Positions 57,931-64,000 of a stretch of DNA of 64,000 bases are shown here, piece by piece. A program made the translations under genes and the position numbers. The stretch is from Legionella quinlivanii (lineage in GTDB: Bacteria > Pseudomonadota > Gammaproteobacteria > Legionellales > Legionellaceae). Numbering within the stretch: the first letter of the stretch is position 1; each line of letters starts with the position of its first letter. The stretch covers positions 1,873,501 to 1,937,500 of the forward strand of contig NZ_UGOX01000001.1 of assembly GCF_900461555.1 (NCBI RefSeq). Reading direction: 5' to 3'. Under the pieces are notes generated by a model. The model made no database searches, was not told where the DNA came from, and was given only the letters and a program-made list of their open reading frames with translations.

Positions 57931-58341
57931 ATGCCTTTGAACCAAGAGGCCATCGAAACCTTGCCGACTCGTGAACACAATAATGACGAAAGAAGCGATT
58001 TGGAAAGCCTACTCCAACAAATGCAAAAAGACAGGAAACAAATGCATCAAAACTGGCAAGATTTTTGTTTAAAAGCTGAGAAGTTATTAGAAAAGATGGC
58101 TGATGAACATGTTAAATTAACGAAAGCAATCACTGAACAGTACGAAAAAGCAGTTGATGATACACTGTCCACATTTGAGAGCGACTTTGCTGAAATATCC
58201 AGGATGAGCACTCCTGAAAATGCATCTGTGAGTCTAAGCGATAGATTTTTTAATAAATTTGCCAAATACGATGCTGAATTAGGTAAACCTGATCATGAAA
58301 AAGCAGCATCTGATTCACTCAGTAAAATGACGAATGGCTAA
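57931..58341 (+). CDS. Coiled-coil protein of unknown function
   Basis: This 136-residue acidic protein has a predicted coiled coil from about residue 20 to 85 (SLLQQMQKDRKQMHQNWQDF, then KLLEKMADEHVKLTKAITEQ). There is no signal peptide or membrane segment. A strong AAGGGG site lies nine bases before the ATG. I do not recognise it. It lies among effector-like genes and could be a chaperone or a small effector, but nothing shows this directly. Confidence 0.7.
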   Translation: MPLNQEAIETLPTREHNNDERSDLESLLQQMQKDRKQMHQNWQDFCLKAEKLLEKMADEHVKLTKAITEQYEKAVDDTLSTFESDFAEISRMSTPENASVSLSDRFFNKFAKYDAELGKPDHEKAASDSLSKMTNG

Positions 58342-58423
58342 CCAGGCCGCAACATTTAATTCTTACAATAAAGACAACTAAAAGAAGGAACTACAGTTGT
58401 CCGACTACCCAATAACTCTATAG

Positions 58424-58446
58424 GGCTTAAGTAAGTTTCTTAAGCC
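58424..58446. terminator. Stem-loop after the coiled-coil gene
   Basis: A perfect 8-bp stem (GGCTTAAG, loop TAAGTTT, CTTAAGCC) lies about 80 bases downstream of the stop. It is not followed by a T-run on the plus strand, so it is a weak terminator candidate. Confidence 0.45.
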
Positions 58447-58569
58447 AGAAAAAACTGCAAACATGAGCACTCTGTCGCTATTGGGTAATTCATTCTGCCA
58501 CGATCGAATGAAATGGAATTGTAAAAGTATTTAATCTTATTGATTTCAGATACCAAAGAGAGTCCGGCA

Positions 58570-60321
58570 ATGCATTTATGTGATATTTTAGAACAATTAA
58601 TTGAAAATGCCCGCGATCTGAAGCATGTTGATCTACTCCAGGAGAAGTTTACTGATCAAGGATGTGAGGTTTTGGCTGAGGCATTAAAAGGGAATAGTTA
58701 CGTTGAAAGTATAGATCTTGCTAGTAATCAAATTGGGCCAAAAGGTGCTGCCCAACTTGCCATGATGTTAAAAAGAAATGCGAGCATTAAGAACTTGTGC
58801 CTATCTTTTAATGACATTGGTGATGAAGGAGTAGAGGCAATTGCTGAGGCGCTTAAAACGAACTCTACACTTAAAACTCTCGGATTAACATCTACTAAAA
58901 CTACTGCTTTAGGTGCGACCAAACTTGCTACAGCCTTACAAGTTAATACTGCGCTTGAATATATCTATATTGCTTCTAATGAAGTTGGTGAGTTAGGTAC
59001 CGTAAAGCTGGCTGAAGCACTAAAGACTAATAAAACTTTAGTTAAAATTTGCCTTGACAATAATGAAGTTGGGGACCAGGGAGCGGTAAAGTTGGCAGAA
59101 GCGTTATTGGATAATCCTTCAATTTCAATAATCCAACTTTCAGGTAATCAGATAAGTGCTGAGGGAATGGCATCCTTGTTTGAGGCATTAGATAGAAATA
59201 AACGGAATGTACAAGTCAATGTAGCTCACAACCGTCTTTGTTCAAGCCCCATGCAAAGACTTATGTCCTCTCTTATAGCCCATAATCGGCTTACAAAAGT
59301 TGATTTAAAAGGTAATAAAATTGGGAACGATGCGGCAAAAATGCTAGGAATGGCCTTGTCATTGAACAGGAGTATTGAGGACTTTAATCTTAGTTTCAAC
59401 TCTATTACTGATTTAGGGGCTGAATATTTAGCTGAAGCCTTTAAATGCAATACCACCCTGACCAGCATTGATTTAACTTTTAATAAAATTGGTAATATGG
59501 GGCTGAGTAGCTTAAAAGAAGGCTTAAAATTAAATTTAAAAATAATCAATATACCACTCTTGGGAAACTTATTCCCTTACGATCGGTGTTCAGAAGTGAA
59601 TGAATTTCTCCAACGAAATGCCAAAATAATTACACTAGGAAGAATTATAAAATTCTTTATTCGAGCTAGCTTGAGCTTAGGTAAGCAATCCGATGAAGAA
59701 TTAAATAAAGTAAAAGCACAGTTGTTGCAATTCGGTGATGAACTTCATGCAAGCTTTGACTATGTTAAAAGCTTGAGTGCTGATCCCATTCACCTACATG
59801 ACCAGTTGGTTCCATGGCTAATCACATGTGCACAACATCCCAACCTATTCAGAATTAGTTATCTTTTGCAAGAATTCAGACAATTGGATAAGCAAAAAAT
59901 ACAATTATCGGACTATCAAAAACTAGTGGAGCTCCTAATCCTTGGTTGTTATGGCGAAGCGATAGATCTTTCCAATCAGAATTCGGCGAAAGCGGAGCAA
60001 TTCTATAAAGAAACGATTCTATTATGTCTCAAGACCAATTCAGCAGCTTATAATACAATTTTTTGTGAAAGCTTAATTGCTTATTTCGCACCCGCAAAAA
60101 AAGGCCATTTTCGAACCCGCAGTTTAAGAGAAACACTAGATAGCTTACAAAGTCACTCCAGCGAAATAGATGAAGATAAAAAATCGTTCCTGATTGAAAT
60201 ATCTGAGCGCTTGCAATTATCTCCGACAACAAAGCCATCTCCAAGCAACCGATTTTTTCATCCAATAAAAAAACAAATAGCAAACAATGACAGTGAATAT
60301 ACTGCATCCTTAACGTTGTGA
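58570..60321 (+). CDS. Ribonuclease-inhibitor-like leucine-rich-repeat protein, candidate effector
   Basis: This protein of about 583 residues has around ten 28-residue LRRs at about residues 20-330. The pattern (GAxxLAEALKxNxxLxxIxLxxNxIGDxG) is the ribonuclease-inhibitor/NLR type, which is eukaryote-like. The C-terminal 240 residues are helical and without LRRs. I start at the ATG at 58570; the frame extends 10 codons to a TTG. Legionella LRR effectors (LegL group) have such domains, so translocation into host cells is likely but not shown. The partner is unknown. Confidence 0.85.
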   Translation: MHLCDILEQLIENARDLKHVDLLQEKFTDQGCEVLAEALKGNSYVESIDLASNQIGPKGAAQLAMMLKRNASIKNLCLSFNDIGDEGVEAIAEALKTNSTLKTLGLTSTKTTALGATKLATALQVNTALEYIYIASNEVGELGTVKLAEALKTNKTLVKICLDNNEVGDQGAVKLAEALLDNPSISIIQLSGNQISAEGMASLFEALDRNKRNVQVNVAHNRLCSSPMQRLMSSLIAHNRLTKVDLKGNKIGNDAAKMLGMALSLNRSIEDFNLSFNSITDLGAEYLAEAFKCNTTLTSIDLTFNKIGNMGLSSLKEGLKLNLKIINIPLLGNLFPYDRCSEVNEFLQRNAKIITLGRIIKFFIRASLSLGKQSDEELNKVKAQLLQFGDELHASFDYVKSLSADPIHLHDQLVPWLITCAQHPNLFRISYLLQEFRQLDKQKIQLSDYQKLVELLILGCYGEAIDLSNQNSAKAEQFYKETILLCLKTNSAAYNTIFCESLIAYFAPAKKGHFRTRSLRETLDSLQSHSSEIDEDKKSFLIEISERLQLSPTTKPSPSNRFFHPIKKQIANNDSEYTASLTL

Positions 60322-60426
60322 GGGCTTAGAGTTATTCAGAATTGTAGCAAGCAAGATTATCCCCTTTTAAAGACAAAGACAATCAACAGTACACAAAGTA
60401 AGTAATTTATCCAAGAGAGATCGCAA

Positions 60427-63400
60427 ATGAAACAATCCCCTGAAGCACCACCATCTCAATCGATGGGGCTATCTGCATTAAATGCAATCATTGATACGCA
60501 TAATATTGGTTCAACGATAATGCTGGAGAAAGTGGAGGGAGTATTGCCTAAAACTGTGTTTGTTAAACATATCTTCATCATGTCCATCTTGAAGGAAGTA
60601 GCCAATAACCCGACTTCAAATTATAGTGATGCACTGCTTAAAGTAAGTAAAGAGCTGGTTACTGACTTTGCAGTGATGCTGGCACTTGGTCCTGTTGGCT
60701 TGGGTGTTGAGATTGCTTCATATGTGGGAGATCGAATTGATTTAGAAGAATATGATCAAGCGGTTTCGTCCTATCTCTCGGCAACCTCTCCCACAGACTT
60801 GCCACAACCTTTAAAGGAAGAACTCTCTCTACGCCAGTTCTTACTAGTGGAATCCGGTTGTTTGCCCTATCTTTGCAAAGGAATCAGCGTCGGTAAACAA
60901 AAGTTAAGCGCTGGGATAACTTCTTTTGTCGAGCTGTGTGCGGACAAGTTGAGTGATTGTTTTAATGCGCTTAACGACACCATAATCGAGCCCTGTGCCA
61001 GTAAATTGTTAGAAATAGTCAGTCTGTACGGTGAACCCATTCAGGATGATGAAACGTCGTTTAAAGATCTTTTGCTTACTACTCTCAAATTAATGTGGAT
61101 GAATCAGAGAATGGCGGAAGCAGTCTGGTTTGCACAAACTGTAGACGCTAGTTCCAAGGCAGAACCCCCCTCACCTGATGATGCCATTGAACTTTTCAAA
61201 GAAATGGTTGCAACAGCCTCAGAAAAAATTATTGAACGTTATAGTAATAAGGAAGATTTATCCCTTGCTGATGAAACAGTGGCAAAGACAACTGCGAATT
61301 ATCGGCAGTTAATCGATCGATTCAAACCTGTTGAAACGGGTGAACGACGCGCTAAGACCGTACTAGCCGAGGTGTTGCCGGATACGATTAAAATAGGTGC
61401 AGAAATTGCTGAATTTGTATTTAGACTTCATGGTCTTAAGCAAGAAGATAAGCAGTTTGATACAAAGAAGTCAGAAATCATTCGCGGATTCGAAGAAAAA
61501 ATAAAAGGGTACGGGCTTATACTCGATGAAAGCCGCAAAAAAGAGTATTTACAAAATCCAAACATGCCGCTTCCTGATCTCAGACATCATGTTTATTCAT
61601 TAATGGCTGAAGATATCACACTGGAATTGATCGGTCGTGAAAAGCGCTTTTTAGCAATTCAAAATCAAATTCATGAAATTAATCAACATAATAAAAGTTT
61701 AGGTGGCTTCAAACAATCTACCGGTATCGTCTTGCAGCAAGTAATTGCTGAGCAAATCCGAATTCAATATAAAATAAAAGATCTGACCGCAAACAAAATA
61801 CCCGCTGAAATACAAGCCGGTGTGTCTATATTGCATAAATTTGCAGGTAATTGTTATCCAGCCGTTACCTTGGCATTGGAAGGAGCTTCTTACCTGACAG
61901 CACTGCACAATATGAACGCGCAAAATAAAGTGGAGAAAAAACTGCTTGCCCACCAGCTTCGTTTTGAAAAATACGACTCGCTTGCGAGCGGCCTAAGTCA
62001 TAATTTGCAACAAGCCAGTTATCATACCCAGCATAATCTTGCAGCTAAAACACAATTAAGTTTTGAACAATTAGGGCATGCTTATGGAACGCCATTATTA
62101 ACCCGGATCCGCGAATTAACAACTGAATATCAGGACGATTTGAATTTCGCTAAGACCACTGTTGCAGAGTTACTCTCTGAGAAGAACCAATTAGAACAAG
62201 ATCGAAATCGAAAAGGCACCGAATTGTTTAATGCTTCAGATAAAAAAAGATCCCGATTAATAGACGATATCAACCAACTGAATGCCCACCTCTCTGACAA
62301 TGCATTATCACTTCTAACAGCTCAAAAAGACGTGGAAAATATCCAGACAACACTTGATAATTTGGACAAACTCTATGAACAGCAAAAACCCATTGCTCCA
62401 ATGTTGGACCTCTTTGATGAAATTCATGCTGATTTCTATAAGGGCTATACCAAGGATGAGATAGAGGCAAGGGTATTGTGGCAGAAAACAGTCAAAGAGC
62501 AGCTTTGTAAAATCGATGCACTCAAGGCTGATATAGATAACGCGATGAATGGCATAACAACTGAATTGTTAGGTATGCTTCCTTTGCTGCAAGGTATGGG
62601 TCTAAACAAAACGGCAGGATATTTTGCCCGTGGCGTCAATGCTATACGGAATGGTTATACGATATATCGCACCGGCGAAAAAATAGCTATCGCTATAAGG
62701 CAATTAAACCGAGCCCGATTTACCAGTGACGGTGACACCTTACTCAGTACCATGAGTTTTGTTGACGCCTGGAAAAAAATGGGAACGGGATTTACTATTG
62801 ATAAGTTAATAACGCCTTTGGCGAGTTTGATTAACTTCAGTGCAAGATTATTGGATAGTGTATTTGGCTGGAATCTGTTTAAAGACCCTATTCAGGAAAT
62901 GAGAAGACTTCTGGCAGCGCAAATAAAGGAAGGTGTTGAAAGAGTATCTGAGCAGCTGAGACAAGTATCGCAACAGCTTGGGCAGGGTTTTGGTGATGTT
63001 AAGAGGGAATTTATCGACATCAGATTGAATCACGCTGAAAATAGCAATCAGCATCGAGTTGCCCAACTGACTGACGAAAGCAGGCACAATGAAAACCGGA
63101 TTTTACAGCTTCATAAGAGCCAGGAAAATCTATCCCGTCAGGTTGAGTCATCAATAACGAAAGTCATAACAAAAATTTCAAGGGTTAAATTCAAACCTAG
63201 CCACCTGCTATCACGTTACTCCAGCTTTGCGGCCAGAGAAGCGCTTTATGATGGGGCGAATAATATCACTATTGAGGACGGTGTTATTGTCGATCCTTTG
63301 AATGCTGTCCAGTACATCCAGAGGAACCTGGTTAAATATGATGAGACACTCTCGCAAGCTCTACTGCCCAACTATTATTTAATTTGCTCAATTTTAGAAG

Positions 63401-64000
63401 AAAGTCTTGCATTACTACAGGAGGGGCTGAGTCAAAATGAGCGTGCTTCTATACCGGCAATCCTTAATCTTGGAATAAATCTTTATTCCTTCGTTGAGCA
63501 TTTACACACCAATACGGATTGGTTATGCAATCTGACCAATAACATTTTCGCTGATTTGGAAAAAGCAGAGCAAATGATAAGACAGCGTCAGCCTTACAGA
63601 GAACTGACCACAGAAGATAAAGAAATAACTCGGCTTAATAGTCAGGCGGTAGCCTGGGATTTGGCAAGAGAGAATGAAACAACACTCGGTAGACTGACTA
63701 GAGACTATCAAAATGATGAACTGTGCTATTGGCCGAATTATAAAAAGCATAATAAAGCCGCTGCTCCTCAAACAATAAAAAGTAATGCAGTGGTTATCAC
63801 TGAATTGCTAAAGAATAACAGCATACGGGTGATGCTTATTGCTAATGGCAAGTTCGTTGAACGGCAATTGTATGATGATAAAAACAAATTCAATATAAAC
63901 GTTCCCCTCTCATCAGAGGAGGTAAAACTGGTCAATACCAAACGTCGTGAATTTGGGAAATATGCCCAATTACCTGACGAATATAAACAATTGATGGATA
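60427..64000 (+). CDS. Very large coiled-coil protein, cut by right edge
   Basis: An open frame without stop runs from the ATG at 60427 to the window end, giving more than 1190 residues. It is preceded by an AGAGAGA site. Residues about 80-100 form a hydrophobic stretch (MLALGPVGLGVEIASYVGD). Long coiled coils lie at about 540-710 and 825-920, with Gln-, Glu- and Leu-rich helices elsewhere. No enzyme motif, signal peptide or repeat family is recognised. Size, coiled coils and position next to an LRR protein suggest a giant Dot/Icm effector of the kind that acts on host membranes; this is inference, and the C-terminus is not visible. Confidence 0.8.
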   Translation, partial: MKQSPEAPPSQSMGLSALNAIIDTHNIGSTIMLEKVEGVLPKTVFVKHIFIMSILKEVANNPTSNYSDALLKVSKELVTDFAVMLALGPVGLGVEIASYVGDRIDLEEYDQAVSSYLSATSPTDLPQPLKEELSLRQFLLVESGCLPYLCKGISVGKQKLSAGITSFVELCADKLSDCFNALNDTIIEPCASKLLEIVSLYGEPIQDDETSFKDLLLTTLKLMWMNQRMAEAVWFAQTVDASSKAEPPSPDDAIELFKEMVATASEKIIERYSNKEDLSLADETVAKTTANYRQLIDRFKPVETGERRAKTVLAEVLPDTIKIGAEIAEFVFRLHGLKQEDKQFDTKKSEIIRGFEEKIKGYGLILDESRKKEYLQNPNMPLPDLRHHVYSLMAEDITLELIGREKRFLAIQNQIHEINQHNKSLGGFKQSTGIVLQQVIAEQIRIQYKIKDLTANKIPAEIQAGVSILHKFAGNCYPAVTLALEGASYLTALHNMNAQNKVEKKLLAHQLRFEKYDSLASGLSHNLQQASYHTQHNLAAKTQLSFEQLGHAYGTPLLTRIRELTTEYQDDLNFAKTTVAELLSEKNQLEQDRNRKGTELFNASDKKRSRLIDDINQLNAHLSDNALSLLTAQKDVENIQTTLDNLDKLYEQQKPIAPMLDLFDEIHADFYKGYTKDEIEARVLWQKTVKEQLCKIDALKADIDNAMNGITTELLGMLPLLQGMGLNKTAGYFARGVNAIRNGYTIYRTGEKIAIAIRQLNRARFTSDGDTLLSTMSFVDAWKKMGTGFTIDKLITPLASLINFSARLLDSVFGWNLFKDPIQEMRRLLAAQIKEGVERVSEQLRQVSQQLGQGFGDVKREFIDIRLNHAENSNQHRVAQLTDESRHNENRILQLHKSQENLSRQVESSITKVITKISRVKFKPSHLLSRYSSFAAREALYDGANNITIEDGVIVDPLNAVQYIQRNLVKYDETLSQALLPNYYLICSILEESLALLQEGLSQNERASIPAILNLGINLYSFVEHLHTNTDWLCNLTNNIFADLEKAEQMIRQRQPYRELTTEDKEITRLNSQAVAWDLARENETTLGRLTRDYQNDELCYWPNYKKHNKAAAPQTIKSNAVVITELLKNNSIRVMLIANGKFVERQLYDDKNKFNINVPLSSEEVKLVNTKRREFGKYAQLPDEYKQLMD

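Noticed and set aside
58382..58540. Search for a full PmrA box before the LRR gene
   Set aside because: Only a half-site-like TTTAATCTT was found near 58531; the second half-site at two-base spacing is missing.

Overview
The window looks like a chromosomal segment of a Legionella species, probably not L. pneumophila itself. The evidence is a moderately AT-rich gammaproteobacterial gene set and a PmrA/PmrB-type two-component system. There is also a patatin phospholipase that fits VpdC in sequence and neighbourhood, and several large multi-domain proteins with the look of Dot/Icm (type IVB) effectors. GyrA carries Thr at position 83, the natural Legionella residue. Species cannot be assigned from sequence alone.

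Layout. 1-6 kb: the edge of an unknown gene, an 880-aa helical effector-like protein and the VpdC-like patatin. 6-19 kb, almost all on the minus strand: gyrA-serC-aroA-cmk-rpsA with overlapping genes, then lapA, lapB, a DegT-type aminotransferase and pyrF. The usual lapA-lapB pair is split by two opposite-strand tandem paralogs of unknown function. 19-31 kb: gltA, a LuxR-type regulator, mltA, a polysaccharide deacetylase, roxA, a Tyr-rich secreted protein, a FliK-like protein, acnA and an amino-acid transporter. 31-46 kb: yciB-pmrA-pmrB, convergent ruvA-ruvC-yebC, hmgA, a three-gene phosphorelay ending in a diguanylate cyclase, and rpoS-nlpD-yqaA-surE with a small lipoprotein. 46-50 kb: malic enzyme, a chagasin-type protease inhibitor, an MDR oxidoreductase and a methyltransferase. 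50-55 kb: two effector-like genes, one with a near-consensus PmrA box and a perfect -10, the other a membrane-anchored class-3-type lipase with a visible Ser-Asp-His triad. 55-57 kb: ETF-ubiquinone oxidoreductase and tRNA-Arg(CCT). 57-64 kb, beyond the tRNA: an accessory-looking block with a LuxR-type regulator, a coiled-coil protein, a ribonuclease-inhibitor-like LRR protein and a coiled-coil protein of more than 1190 residues that runs off the edge.

How the parts fit. Housekeeping blocks (translation and shikimate genes, TCA enzymes, Holliday-junction resolution, stationary-phase sigma factor) alternate with virulence-type cargo. PmrA, encoded at 32 kb, is a known activator of Dot/Icm effector genes in Legionella. 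A candidate PmrA site upstream of the 702-aa gene at 52.5 kb links regulator and target within one window. Intergenic regions carry palindromic repeats. One 32-bp core occurs twice in inverted orientation about 25 kb apart, between mltA and the deacetylase gene and between the malic enzyme and inhibitor genes.
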